From assembly GCA_018136815.1 (NCBI GenBank), contig CM030945.1, positions 1,804,091 through 1,868,090 of the forward strand: a stretch of DNA of 64,000 nucleotides, in the 5' to 3' direction. The notes beneath the pieces were generated by a model that made no database searches, had not been told where the DNA came from, and saw nothing but the letters and a program-made list of their open reading frames with translations. This document shows, piece by piece, positions 8,195 to 18,732 of this stretch. Source of the stretch: Isochrysis galbana (lineage: Eukaryota; Haptophyta; Isochrysidales; Isochrysidaceae). The position numbers and the translations under genes are program-made. Within the stretch, counting starts at the first letter, position 1, and every line of letters begins with the position of its first letter.

Positions 8195-10685
8195 TCAGGC
8201 CGCTTGAGAGGATGGTGCCGGCCGTGGCTCGCCTCCCTTTGCGGCCCGCTTAAGCGATCGCGTGCCATCAATGGGCTCACCCGCGGTGATTTTGTCCCCG
8301 ACACGCAGAACAATGTCGGTGACTAAGGGTACAAGCTTAGCGCCAGGAATAAGGATTGCCCTACGTGGATATGGCCGCAGTTTTTCTTGGAGCACCGCCC
8401 TCTCAGCGGCAGCACGAAGAGTAGGACTCGAGGGAGGCGCCCCGGTTGCCATCCGACGAGCCTCATCAAGGTCTCTTTGCTTGTTATATTCGCGCATCAC
8501 GCCATCGCGTTCCTCGAGCCATGCGTTCAGTACTTGCATGTGCTCGCGCCGGCCCTCGCGCAGAAAATTCGAGAGGATTTCGTCCCTAGTGTCAACGTCA
8601 ACAGGGAGCATCCGCCCCTCGTCGAGCACAAGCGCTTGAAGAAGCTCTCCGTCGGCATCGCGCATCTCCTCAGCCATGCCCTTCTTCCGGAACCCCTTGG
8701 GATTCTTGGCGTCGCGAGGTGCACCGTAGGAATCGCTGTCCAACACCAAGGTGATCTTCGGCGCAACCTGCAAACAGACCGGTGAGATAGCCAATTACCC
8801 GGATCCATCTATGGACACACGTGTGGGGCGACTCGGACAGTCCTTTGCGGGAACCACATCTTGCTCCAACGCATCATGCATCTCCCGTGCGACGAGGGCA
8901 TCCACCGCATTGTGCAGCCAAATGCGCACCCGTAACATGTATGATTTGAACATGTCGGCGGGCAAGTAGAACTCGACATTCCTTTTGGTACGCACTAGCT
9001 TGTCAAACTGGCGGATGGCCACTCCCAAGTGAGCGTCGATGTTGACCTTGTACCTGCAGCAGAGGCGAGCGCAAGGACGGTTGCGCGAGCCTGGAGATTC
9101 TCGACCGGACTAGGAGCACGCCAAAGAGCGATGTGTGAGAGCCCCCCCCCCCCCCCCCGTGCTCAAAGCCTTGTCCAAAAGCAAGGCTAGAGCCGTTCAA
9201 TGCACGCAGGACGCACCTGCGCCAGGCCCTCTGCACAATGGCCGCCTTTCGTACAAACTCGCGCACCGCCTTCGTGACCCTAGCAGCTTCAATGCAGTCG
9301 TTGAGGAAATCACGCAAACGATCCGCCGACCGGTGCCGGGCGCGCTCTCGAAGCGCGTCTACCAGCATGTGTACGTGGCGGCGCAGCACAATGATCGCCC
9401 AACGCATGTGAGTGAGTCTGCGCCGCATGATGAAGCGCGATCCCTGCTTGGTCAGCTTGCGTGCTGCTGAATCCCGCAGGTCGCCCCGCTCCACACGTTT
9501 TCCCTCCATCTCAGCGGCCCAAACGGCCGTTGCTTGACTGAGCACAGCCAGCACACGCCATGTCTCCTCGCGCTGCCGCTTCTCCTCGAGCCGCTCGGCG
9601 TGCCGCGCCTCGCGTCGCGTGCGGAACCCGCTACGATCTTCACCAGCCTCGATGCCTTGCTTGCGTGCCTGAGCTTCCGCCACTCGCTCGTCAACGGACA
9701 TGCGGTGATAGGCACCGAAGAAGGCCTCCCCCGCTGATAATTTTCCCGTGCTCATGATGTTAACAGCGCGCCGGTTGCGCTTGACCAGGTCTAGCGCGGA
9801 CATTTTCCTCACTTGCTCCGCATGGTATTCGTCCACACGTTCCTGCAAATGGCGCCGTGCTCGTTCATCCTCCCGAAAAAATTCGAGCTTGCTCCGTACG
9901 CGCTCATGCGGCTTCATTGTGTTGAGTCGGAACTCCCGCTGGCGCGCGAGGAAATCTGCCTTCTCCTCCGCCGCTCGACGCATGCGCTCTTCATAAGCTT
10001 CATGACTCTCCTTTGACGCCTGCGCTTGGGCTGGAGGCGCTGTCGCTTCGGCTGTGAGGGATTGCGCTTCCTGGACTCAGCAAATACGGAGCGAGGGGGG
10101 ATGGGTCCTCAGTGAAATTCGGGTGATAATGTAGACGGGGCATGAGGGTAGTTGTGCAGGTCACTAGATGGGGTATGGTCGGGCGCGGAGGGCAACGCTG
10201 CGACTCACAGCGCGAGGATCGTACACGATGGCATGCTGACGCCGAAGAAGCTCGATCTCTGACATGGTCCGGCCGAATTGCGCTCTGTCACTCTGGACAC
10301 GAATCTTGGATGCCTTTGCGTCCATGACACTGCTACTGCCAGTACCTTTCGCCGGCACGACGGCGCGGTTCTCAGTGCGCTTCCTGATCTTGTCCATACA
10401 GTTGTCGACGTACCTGTTCTCCATTTGCGTCAAGCCAGAGATGCCACCAAGCCCGAGCTTTTGCTGAGTGGGCGGAAGGTCCAGGTTCAGGCTATCGTGC
10501 GGCGAGCGGAAAGAGAGCGGCCTCGCCCACGCCTCGTGCGGCACTGAGCGGCTGCGGCGCATGGTGGTGGTGGTGGTGGAGGAGGAGGAGCCCAGGCTGG
10601 CGAGCGGAATGGCTGGCAGCCGGGGGACAGGGGCGAGGCGCTCGGCCTCGAGGCCCGCGACGGAGCGTAGGGCCATTGCCTCCAC
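8195..10685 (-). CDS. IQ-motif, helix-rich protein, four exons
   Basis: The reading frame joins across four exons: 10685-10209, 10070-9217, 9053-8819 and 8767-8195, about 712 aa. Junctions 1 and 2 are good (GTGAGT donor; CAG/GTGCGT donor with phase-2 continuity). The last donor (GTGTCC at 8818) is weak and chosen mainly for frame. The N-terminus is Ser/Thr-rich and disordered. Exon 2 is strongly charged and helical, with long Arg/Glu stretches and an IQ-like calmodulin or light-chain site at its end (IVQRAWRR). The C-terminal exon has a short hydrophobic opening (KITLVLDSDSYG), then an acidic helical part and a basic tail. This composition is common in cytoskeletal or ciliary proteins, but I do not recognise the family. 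It is transcribed convergently with the G-patch gene. Confidence 0.65.
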
Positions 10686-11316
10686 GAGGGGGAAGACGAT
10701 GTCGGGGCGGTGTGGGGAAGGGGGTGGGTGGGGTGGGAGGGAGGGAGGGAGGGAGGGAGGGAGGGAAGGCGAGAGAGTGGGGGGGGAGGGGGGATTGGGG
10801 GCGGGGGGTTGTGACGGGGGTTAGCGGGAGTGTACCAGTTGGGGACTCTAGTTGAGTAGAGAGAGAAAAGAGAGAGCGAATGAGGAGGAGAGAGAGAGTT
10901 CGTGCAGGATGTGTATGAAGTCTGCGGAGACCATTTATTCATATATGAGCGATGGGAAAAACGAGATGTTCAGGGTGGAAGCGCGAGAAGTCTCAAGAAG
11001 AATCCGATGGAATAAGGGTAGTAGGGAGAGAGAAAGAGAGAGAGGGAAGAGGCCAGAAGGGCGAGGACGGGAGGAGAGAGAGAGAGAGAGAGAGAGAGAG
11101 CCACAGACAGGACCTCCCCAACCTCCCCACGAGAAAACGTCCCATCGGTTCGATCACACACTCGCACTCTACCGAGGGGGGGCCCTCAGGAAAAATCGGG
11201 GGGGTTAAAGCTAGCCGCTAGCCGCTAGCGAGCGGCGAAAACGCGAGCCCGCGCCTCGCGCGTCGCGCATTTGCTCGGGCAGGTATAATAACGTGTCTTC
11301 TGTGGCTTCTGGCCTT
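10686..11316. other. Intergenic: (GGGA)n and (GA)n tracts
   Basis: Upstream of the leftward IQ-protein gene. 10737-10766 is a GGGA microsatellite, 11030-11100 is (GA)n-rich with a pure GA run near 11078-11100. 11215-11240 contains a short GCTAGCCGCTAGC repeat. No gene seen. Confidence 0.5.
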
Positions 11317-12073
11317 AACTAAGTTTATACTTGGTTCGCCCATGGGGGGGCACGAGCCCCCCTCTCTCTCCACTCCTCCCCTGCCGTGGGGGAGGAACCA
11401 CCCATCCTCCTGGCATGCCTGATGGCTTGCTAGGAGGCCATTGCCCTGCTGACCCACTCTCCCACTGACAGGCACGCCTGGATCGCTCGTCCTGGCCCCT
11501 CGTGGCCAGCCCATCGCTCCAACCCCCCCTCCCCCCCTGTTCGACAGGCAGACAGGTGCAGACTGGGGGCCCCAGAGGCTCAGGAACGCCAGCGAGGGAG
11601 AGGCAGGGGAGGCCAGGGCCCAGCCCCAGCCTCCTCTGCCCCCTGAGCTGGCCTCCAGGAGCCTCCAGGGGTCGCCAGCAAGCAGCTGCAGGCCTGGCGC
11701 AGGCACGCCATCGCGCGTGCCGCAGGAGAGAGGAGAGGGAGCGCGGAGAAGGGGGTGGGCGGAGCGAGAGCTCCGCCCACCGAAAAATATGTAAGTCCCG
11801 CACCTGTTTACAGGATAAGCCGGGGCTGAGACCGCCGCCAGCCCGGTAGGCATAGGAGGAGAAGGGGAGAACGGATCACCGGGGGGGGGCGCGGGCCACC
11901 GACCATATCTAAGCCCTTTTCCCCTATCCCCCTAGTAGTGCACGGGGGGGAGTCGCCTGATGGCGGGGGGGGAAAGGGCCGGCGGATTGGGGGTGTAGAA
12001 AGTTTTGCTGCGTGAGTAGAAAGTAGAGGGTCCACGGCCGCGTGTGCGGTGAGACTATTGAGAAGTTAATTAA
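11317..12073 (+). mobile_element. Family-C retroposon, full-length copy 1, with 18-bp target duplication
   Basis: A 757-bp insertion flanked by a perfect 18-bp repeat, TCTGTGGCTTCTGGCCTT, at 11299-11316 and 12074-12091. It begins AACTAAGTTTATACTTGG and ends GAGACTATTGAGAAGTTAATTAA. Blocks in order: a G-run hairpin (GGGGGGGCACGAGCCCCCC), a CCCCTGAGCTGGCCTCC region, a GGGGGTGGGCGGAGC region, the CCATATCTAAGCCC block and the GTAGAAAGT tail. It contains no long convincing ORF. The long target duplication points to a LINE-driven, target-primed mechanism. The copy at 18864 starts and ends at the same points, so these are the true termini. Confidence 0.8.
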
Positions 12074-12376
12074 TCTGTGGCTTCTGGCCTTCTGGTCTTG
12101 TTTAGGTAGATGAGTGGCGAAAGCTGTCTTGTTACTTGTCTCTTAGGGGTCTCTACCCTTGCGCGATCCGTTCAACGGCTGAAACGGCTCAACCACGGTA
12201 ACCGACTCAACCGCCGTAACCGACTCAACTGCCGATCACGTAACCGATACAAAAACAAAACCCCAACAAGAACAAATGCTTTGCACACCACCTAGCCGTA
12301 GCTAGGCCTTGGGTTCACGACACACATGAAGCCTTGCATGATGCATGAAGCCTTGCGCTTCTCACCCCTCACCCAA

Positions 12377-12394
12377 CTATCGTTAAAACGATAG
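12377..12394 (+). repeat. Hairpin-ATG cassette, copy 2
   Basis: A perfect palindrome CTATCGTTAAAACGATAG, followed by GGTC and ATGGAGCGCGC at 12399. Compared with copy 1 (3557) both arms changed together (CGTT/AACG against CTTT/AAAG), so pairing is preserved. It stands directly before the ORF at 12399. Confidence 0.6.
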
Positions 12395-12398
12395 GGTC

Positions 12399-13049
12399 AT
12401 GGAGCGCGCGCCGCCGCCCGCTCTCGCTGCCGCTGCCCTCGCCATGATGGACGAAGAGCTCACGGACACGCCGCTGTCGCCGAAGCGACCGCGCCAAGAC
12501 GACCCCCCCAGTCAGGTGGGCACAGGAGCCGGCGGGCCGCGCCCGCGCACCACCACGCACGACATGTGCAAAGCCGCCATGCTGGCATCTGCCAACATGC
12601 AACACACCTCCAGCACAATCCACAGCCACACCAGCCACAAAGCACCAGAGGGACGATCCCATAGGGAAGACCCCCGGGCCGGGACCCTACACAGCCGCGT
12701 TACCGCCCTCGTGCTCCGGCGCGAAGGGCCGGCCCGGCGCCTTACAAGACAGGACCCCATTGGGGAAATGTCGCATCAAAACAGGCATTGGAATACAAAG
12801 CAGCTTTGGACCCCCACTAGGGGAGACAGTGGCAAGAGGGAGGACGACACCAGGGAGACACTCCCCAGTGGCGCCAAGAGACGGGCGGATGATCGCGCCT
12901 CGGGCGCTGAAACGACCAGCGTGACACAGGCCCCAGAGGCCCAACACGACCAGCGCAAACACGAATATGGGCCAACACAACAGACACCCTGCACAAAACC
13001 CGCGAGAACAAGACTCTCGCGGACACGGGAGCCGGCCCCTCGGTCGTGA
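12399..13049 (+). CDS. Low-complexity ORF preceding the retroelement protease
   Basis: A 216-codon frame starting at the ATG of the hairpin cassette (MERAPPPALAAAALAMM), with an acidic patch (DEELTDTPLSPKRPRQDD) and a hydrophilic, His/Gln/Thr-rich remainder. There is no zinc knuckle or capsid motif. It overlaps the next frame (13022-14230), which lies in the -1 frame, an arrangement reminiscent of gag-pol overlaps. It could be a Gag-like leader or simply an open frame by chance. A diverged start of similar sequence is seen at 17996. Confidence 0.3.
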   Translation: MERAPPPALAAAALAMMDEELTDTPLSPKRPRQDDPPSQVGTGAGGPRPRTTTHDMCKAAMLASANMQHTSSTIHSHTSHKAPEGRSHREDPRAGTLHSRVTALVLRREGPARRLTRQDPIGEMSHQNRHWNTKQLWTPTRGDSGKREDDTRETLPSGAKRRADDRASGAETTSVTQAPEAQHDQRKHEYGPTQQTPCTKPARTRLSRTREPAPRS

Positions 13050-14230
13050 CCACCGAGCTGTTGGCTGCATTGCCCCGTGACGCTTGCGTCTCGCTCGAAC
13101 ATGCTTCGGACCGACCTGCCGTTGTCGGACCGGATGGTAACCCCCTCCGTACCCGCGGCTATGCCACGTTGGTCTTCTCTCTCTCCGGTGTCGAATTCCG
13201 ACACCGTTTCCTCGTTGTCGAAGGCGCGCCTATGCTTCTCCTGGGAAACGATTTCCTGGAAGCATACGCCGCTTGCATCGAACTGTCGCCGGAAGCTGGG
13301 CGTGATGGCCGCTTGACCCTTATGGTCGACGATCGTCGCGTTCCGTCCCTCGTCTCCACTCGTCCTCGTCTCTCCTCTGCACCGCTTGTCGCCGTGATCT
13401 CCGCCGACTCACCACGGGCAGAGGAGTCGTCGCTCGTTCCTATCTCGGACAACGTTTCCTCCTGTCAGGCTCACGGCGAGTCGCCGCCGGCGATGCCGTC
13501 TTCGATTCCATTGCCGCCCCTCGATCCCGAGCTTGAGCCGCCCCCTCGTCTCGACTTCACTCGCAGTCCGCCTTTGTCTCCTTCTCGTTCGTCTGCCGCC
13601 GTTGATGTTGAGCCGCTCTTCGCAAACGGATCCACGTCGAAAGAGTTCGCTCTGTACACCAGGCAGCCTATCACTATCCCCTCGCGATCGAGGGGTACGT
13701 TCTCCGTTCGCCTGCCTCTAGAGGTCATTGAGAACTACCCCGACTCCGCCATCCTCGTCGACCGTCTACCGCCTCGTGATGGCCTCGATTCTCCTCCAAT
13801 GGTCGCCACTAGCGTCGAAACTCCAACTCCGGAAGGAGAGGTGTTGATCACCGTTTGGAACTTGGCGCCACGACCTGTAACTCTTCCTGCGTACTCGCCG
13901 GTGGCGTCAGCTCACATCGAGTGGCACGGCGCTTTAGGCTCGGCGCTAGCCCAAGCGAGAAAAGCGAGGGTGGACATCCTACTTCTGCAAGAGCTAAGGA
14001 CCTACAAGCCAAGGGTAGCGGACCTAGGGAATGTGAGAGGAAGTTTCCGAACGCCAACGCCAAACGCCGGAAGGCAACGAAACCCTAACCAAGCCAAGCA
14101 GAACCTACGAAGAACAGGCCTGGACGACAACGAAAGTCAGCAGGTCCCAAGAAAGAACCGGAACCCAACAAGAAACAACAAGCCTTGCAAGAAGCTAAAC
14201 AAGCCTTCACAAGGTAACCCGAGAGCCTGA
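13022..14230 (+). pseudogene. Retroelement aspartic protease with Pol-like linker and an endonuclease-like end (fragment)
   Basis: The frame contains a retropepsin active site DTGAGPSVV at 13022 (just upstream of the first Met, 13046) and the usual later hydrophobic strand with LLLGNDFL, both typical of Ty3-like proteases. A Pro/Ser-rich spacer follows, then a beta-rich segment (residues about 205-290, PVTLPAYSPVASAHIEW at its end) resembling the dUTPase-like stretch that follows protease in some Pol proteins. At about 13930-14000 the frame reads AQARKARVDILLLQEL, which resembles the start of a LINE-type endonuclease. The remainder is basic and low-complexity. No reverse transcriptase follows, so this is a truncated and possibly chimeric relic. 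Confidence 0.55.
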
Positions 14231-14465
14231 GACAAGCGCGCAGCGAGTGACAGGCGACCTGGCTCCTTTGGGTCAAGATTACCCGAAAGGAGGAAACCTG
14301 GAATCTAGACCTGACAAACAGGCTAGAAGGAACGAAACGAGAACTCGAATTCTAGATCGCTAGGGACGAACCCTACCAACCTAGATGTACCTGAGCTTCA
14401 CCGTGTGGCCGCACGACGAAGGACCTGGAAATAAGAGCCTGGAAATCGCATCATCTAGGATGAAT

Positions 14466-14700
14466 GCGAAGGGGGGGAAAGATCACCGGGGGGAGGCGCG
14501 GGCAACCGGACCATATCTAAGCCCTTCACCCCTTTCCCCCTAGTAGTGTGTACGGGTACGGGGGGAGCCGCTTGATGGCGGGGGGAGAAGGGCCGGGGCG
14601 GGAGTGGGGGTGTTGAAAGTATGCTACGTACTACGTGTACGTGTAGTAGGTAGTGGTTCCATTCGCCGCGAGTGCGGTAAGAATATTAAAAGGGTTTTTT
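14466..14700 (+). repeat. Family-C retroposon, 3' half with T tail
   Basis: Contains the GATCACCGGGG, CCATATCTAAGCCCTT, CCCCTAGTAGTG and AGTGCGGTAAGAATATTA blocks of family C and ends in a run of T. The next bases (14701 onward) resume another family-C copy, so two copies are adjacent. Confidence 0.7.
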
Positions 14701-14815
14701 TTCCCTCGCCTCCTCTGCCCCCTGAGCTAGCCTCCAGGAGCCTCCAGGGATCGCCACAATGGGCAGTTGCAGGCCTGCCGCAGGCGCGCCATCGTCATCG
14801 CGCGTGCCGCAAGAG

Positions 14816-15188
14816 CCCGGATGGGACAACAGGTACAAGGTCAACAGGTTTTGGGGGCCTCTTCCTATTAAGAGGACATATTAACAGGTCGCAATAGGTC
14901 CGTAACAGGTCAAAATAAAACTCATTTTAATAATATTATAGATCTATCAGTAAGATTTATTATAATTATATGAATACGATTGGTTTCTGACTTCTGAGCT
15001 TAGTTACTAGGGAGAGGAAGGGATCTGAGATGATCTGGGCGTGGCTACGATAGCGGTACCTATAGCCACGCGCGAGGCGAGAATATTAGATAGTTTTTTT
15101 TTACCTATTACCTATTAACAGGTAACAGGTCTGGTAGACCTCTTGACCTCTTAATAGAACCTATTAGAAGCCTATTGTCCCATCTGGG
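14816..15188. mobile_element. hAT-like MITE a (373 bp), 8-bp target duplication
   Basis: Ends are imperfect inverted repeats, CCCGGATGGGACAACAGG on the left and, read from the other strand, CCCAGATGGGACAATAGG on the right. It is flanked by the 8-bp direct repeat CGCAAGAG (14808-14815 and 15189-15196). The interior is AT-rich with many ACAGGT subterminal repeats and no ORF. An 8-bp duplication is the hallmark of hAT-family transposition. Confidence 0.75.
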
Positions 15189-15331
15189 CGCAAGAGAGGG
15201 GAGAGAGAGCGCGGAGAAGGGGGTGGGCGGAGCGAGAGCTCCCTCACCGAAAAGTAGGTAAGTCCCGCACCTGTTTACATGATAAGTTGGGACTGAGGAC
15301 GCCGCCAGCCCGGGAGGCGTAGCCTACGCCT

Positions 15332-15835
15332 CCTAGATGTTAAACACAGGAACAGTGTGTTTCTACGGAAGCCAAAAACAGTGTTTTTCACCGTGTTTCT
15401 AGGAGACCCCCATGTCCGGAACAGAGGGTTGCGCGCTGCGGGCGCGCGGTGTGAGTGAGCTGCGAGCGAGGCCATAGCCATAGCATAATCAATCCCGCCA
15501 CCTGATTGCCTGGCCTCCCACCTGCACCACTACACCACTAGCTACCACCACCTACCACCTAGCACCTAGTTGGATGCAAGACAATCAATCATCAATCACA
15601 ATCATCCTTGACAATTACAATTACAATTACACTCCCACAGGAACTACCGGTAGCTGTGAGCTATGAGCCTACGGGAGATGGATATAAATATATATGTATA
15701 ATACAATACTACTATCTATATATAAATATATGACCCGCTGTTTTCGGTACTGTGTTTCACCGTGTTTCCAAAAAAGCCAAAAACAGCTGTTTTTGGTGTG
15801 TTTCTAGACCTTACCCACCGTGTTTAACATCTAGG
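15332..15835. mobile_element. hAT-like MITE b (504 bp), 8-bp target duplication
   Basis: Ends are perfect 16-bp inverted repeats, CCTAGATGTTAAACAC and its complement at 15820-15835, flanked by the 8-bp direct repeat CTACGCCT (15324-15331 and 15836-15843). The subterminal regions carry repeated GTGTTTC and CCAAAAACAG motifs in both orientations. The centre is AT-rich without an ORF. It is a separate family from the neighbour at 14816. Confidence 0.85.
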
Positions 15836-16075
15836 CTACGCCTCGCGTAGGAGGAAGGGGGGAACGGATCACGGGGGGGGGGGGGGGGGGCACCGGATCA
15901 TATCTAAGCCCATCACACTAATCCCCCTAGTAGTGCACGGGGGGAGCCGCCTGATGGCGGGGGGAGAAGGGCCGGGGGAGTGGGGGTGTAGAAAGTATGC
16001 TACGTGTAGGTAGTAGGTAGTGGTTGCATTCGCCGCGAGTGCGGTAAGAATATTAGAAGGTTATTTTTTCTTTTT

Positions 16076-16578
16076 ACTCTTTACCTACTCCCGAATATTT
16101 CTTCTTTACTATCTCACCCCCGGCCCGCTCCAGATGGGACGGAGAACGGGGGTCGGTCGCTCGGTGGACGGTCGGAGCAAGAGCGGAGAAACGGAGTCGG
16201 CTTCCATGGGGGAGTACAGAAGAGAAGCGATGGGGAGCAGTGAGAGAAGGGACTAGAGCGGCACCGGCGAACGCTGGACGGACTCTCTCTCTCTCTCTCC
16301 TCTCTCCACTCAGACAAGCACCGTCACACGGGGCTCCTAAGACGTGAGTCAAGTATTTAGAAATGGGCGAGGGGTGGGAAGTTGTCCATTCGGAAGGAAG
16401 GAGGAGGGGGGGAGGTGGAAGACGCACGGGGAGAGAGAGAGGGGGGGGGAGGCGTCCAGGGCGAGTGGAGGAGTCTCGGAGGTCCGTCGCATCGGCTCTT
16501 CAGTGGTGGTCTCGCCTGCCTCCTCATCCCCCTCCCTCTCATCTACCTCGGCCCTCAAGCCCTCATCGTCGACGCAGA
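16076..16578. other. Upstream region of the WrbA gene
   Basis: Contains a (CT)n run at about 16277-16302, a purine-rich block at 16390-16455 and a pyrimidine-rich stretch just before the start codon at 16579. Probably promoter and 5' leader; no separate gene seen. Confidence 0.45.
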
Positions 16579-17445
16579 ATGCCCAAGGTCGCCATCGTGT
16601 ACTACTCAATGTGCGTGTTCGCAGCGCATGCCGCGCCCATGCGCGCCTCCTCGCCCGCTAACCTGGAGAAGAGACGAACCGCAGATGCAGTGAGGGACAC
16701 GCCCCCGGCGCGTGCGCCTCATCCATCTCATCTCTCCCTGGACGTTCATGCAGGTACGGGCACGTCCGTGCTCTGGCTGTCGAAATGAAGAAGGGTCTGG
16801 AAGAGGCCGGCCTTGAGGCGACTCTGCTGCGTGTGCCTGAGACCCTCCCGGAAGACGTCCTCGCCAAGATGCATGCGCCACCAAAGCCCGATGATGAGGA
16901 GGCGACGGCTGACAAGCTGACAGAGTTTGATGGCTTCCTGTTTGGTCTTCCGACGCGCTACGGCATGGCTCCTGCCCAGATGAAGGCTTTCATTGATAGC
17001 ACCGGTGGACTCTGGAAGAAGGGCGCGCTTGTTGGAAAGCCCGCAGGCGTATTCTTCTCCACTGGGACGCAAAATGGTGGACAAGAAACCACCGCACTGA
17101 CCTTCATCACCCAGCTCACCCACCATGGCATGATTTTCGTAAGCACTGCCGCCATCCTGCACTGTGCATGTTCAAGTCACAAGGGATCGTCAACCGCCGT
17201 AGTTTCGCGAGCAGAGTATACTCAACTCCTTCTGATGTTTGTGTTCTTGTCTTTGCGTGTAGGTGCCCATTGGTTATTCTACGACCGATCTGTTCAACAA
17301 CGACGAGGTTCATGGTGGATCGCCGTACGGTGCCGGAACTCTCTCCAACGCTGACGGCTCGCGCATGCCTTCCGATCTCGAGAAGCGAATTGCCACACAC
17401 CAGGGCAAGTATTTTGCTGGTGTTGTGACCAAGCTCGCCAAGTAG
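16579..17445 (+). CDS. wrbA: WrbA-type NAD(P)H:quinone oxidoreductase, three exons
   Basis: Exons 16579-16610, 16754-17138 and 17263-17445 give 199 aa, the usual length for type IV quinone oxidoreductases. The enzyme is a flavodoxin-fold FMN protein that reduces quinones by two electrons, avoiding semiquinone formation. The FMN phosphate loop is split by intron 1 (VAIVYYSMYGH). Downstream are the family landmarks LFGLPTRYG, FIDSTGGLW, FFSTGTQNGGQETT, THHGMIFVPIGY and GSPYGAGTLS. Both introns are GT-AG (143 and 124 bp), and both downstream exons begin with GT. No targeting sequence is seen, so a cytosolic enzyme is likely. It probably acts in oxidative-stress defence, as in its relatives. Confidence 0.95.
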
Positions 17446-17971
17446 ATTTACGAGCTCCGTTTGCCCTCATTTAATCGATATGGATAATTGTAGATGACGG
17501 CCGGCACAAACCGTGGAATTGTGTGTTGCGTGGGATGAGGCCGTTATCACCTTGCGTTCAATGCATTGATACACTCGTCCTTGGCATCATCGAGGCGTTG
17601 CCAAGGCGACGTTGAGAAGTAAGCACCTCGTGTACCTCGATTTGAATGTGTTGGATGAAGTGACGGCATCATGAATCGCGAGCCTGCTCGCGCAGTCGTG
17701 TGCACGTGTTTTGCTGTTCAAAGCCCTCGTGCAAGAATGGAACGTGCTGCACACTCACTAGTGACTAAAGGCTAGAGCTTCTCATGGCACGAGCAGCCGC
17801 TCGGGGCACCTGGTCGGGCTTGGCCCTGGCTATTAGCTCGGTCACTCACCCTTTTTAACCACTATTTTCCACCTCCCCTGGGTGTCCAAGCATTCCGCAG
17901 GGCCACCCCCTACCACCTGCCTCTCCAGCCGCATCCCCCCTCCGAACAACCCCCTCCCGCCCCACGAAAGA
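17446..17971. other. 3' flank of the WrbA gene, otherwise empty
   Basis: No gene, repeat or clear terminator recognised. 17440-17560 is the likely 3' untranslated region. Confidence 0.4.
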
Positions 17972-17998
17972 CAACTAACTTTATAGTTGGTCGCCATG
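17972..17998 (+). repeat. Hairpin-ATG cassette, copy 3 (diverged)
   Basis: Inverted arms CAACTA and TAGTTG (17972-17977, 17984-17989) are followed by GTCGCCATGGAGCGCGCC, matching the GGTCATGGAGCGCGC of copies 1 and 2. The ATG at 17996 opens a 138-codon low-complexity frame that I do not call as a gene. Confidence 0.45.
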
Positions 17999-18129
17999 GA
18001 GCGCGCCGCCGCTCCCCACCTCTCCTTCGGGCTCCCCGCCGCGGGCGCCCCCCCCCGTACCCATGGAGCTGTCGCTGGCGAAGCGACCGCGTCCTCCCGC
18101 AGAGGCCGAGCAGGTGAGCGCGACCCCGG

Positions 18130-18730
18130 TCGCGCCGCACGGCCCGTGGCCCCGGCCACACCAGCCACCAGCCACATCAGCCATGGCCTGGCCCACCTCG
18201 TGGTGGGCCACAGCCTGTGGAAGACAAAGAGCCAGCACCACCCTATCGCGGTGGTGCCCATGAGGCAACCACCGCGGCTTGGGCGAGGCAGAGCGCCATC
18301 GCCGATCGCATCGCCAATCGTATATCGCCGGATAAGATTCTTACTACATTCACGCGCACGCACATTCACACAAACGCACGCGAAACTAATAGTAACAAAG
18401 TAAGAGCGCGCGGGGAAATTTCTGTGCCGCAAGAATGAATGCCCCGCGCGGACTCGAAACGGCCGCGAGGGAGAAGTGAGAAGCAGAGACCTCAGTATAA
18501 ACATACAGAGGTTAGAATGAGCATCCACGATGCATGAGATGGATGTATCCATGATAGATATGCATCTATGATGCACATATCATGGATGTATCCATGATAC
18601 CCCCTCCTAAGCGGAGTACGGGTACGACGCTTACAACCAAACGTCGAAGTAGATTCACATCTCGCTGAGAGTCGAAGAAGAGAAGGAATCAAGGAGTTGA
18701 AGAATCCGATGGAATTGGTTGCGCGGACAT
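18130..18730. other. Unassigned region with a short palindromic repeat
   Basis: GGATGTATCCATGATA occurs twice (about 18540 and 18585) around a TATGCATCTATGATGCA palindromic stretch. Overlapping frames on both strands are shadows of low complexity. Nothing is recognised. Confidence 0.35.
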
Positions 18731-18732
18731 GG

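Larger units (their letters stand above)
14701..16070 (+). mobile_element. Family-C retroposon interrupted by two nested MITEs
   Basis: With 14816-15188 and 15332-15835 and one target duplication at each removed, the three remaining pieces line up with the middle and 3' part of family C (CCTCCTCTGCCCCCTGAGCT, then GAGCGCGGAGAAGGGGGTGG, then CCAGCCCGG, GGAGGAAGGGGG and the terminal GTGCGGTAAGAATATTAGAAGG). The order of insertion is therefore readable: family C first, the two MITEs later. The first 400 bp or so of the family are missing. Confidence 0.75.

Noticed and set aside
17842-18576. 244-codon minus-strand ORF
   Set aside because: Mixed composition without domain, overlapping the hairpin-ATG cassette and other frames; probably chance in GC-rich DNA.
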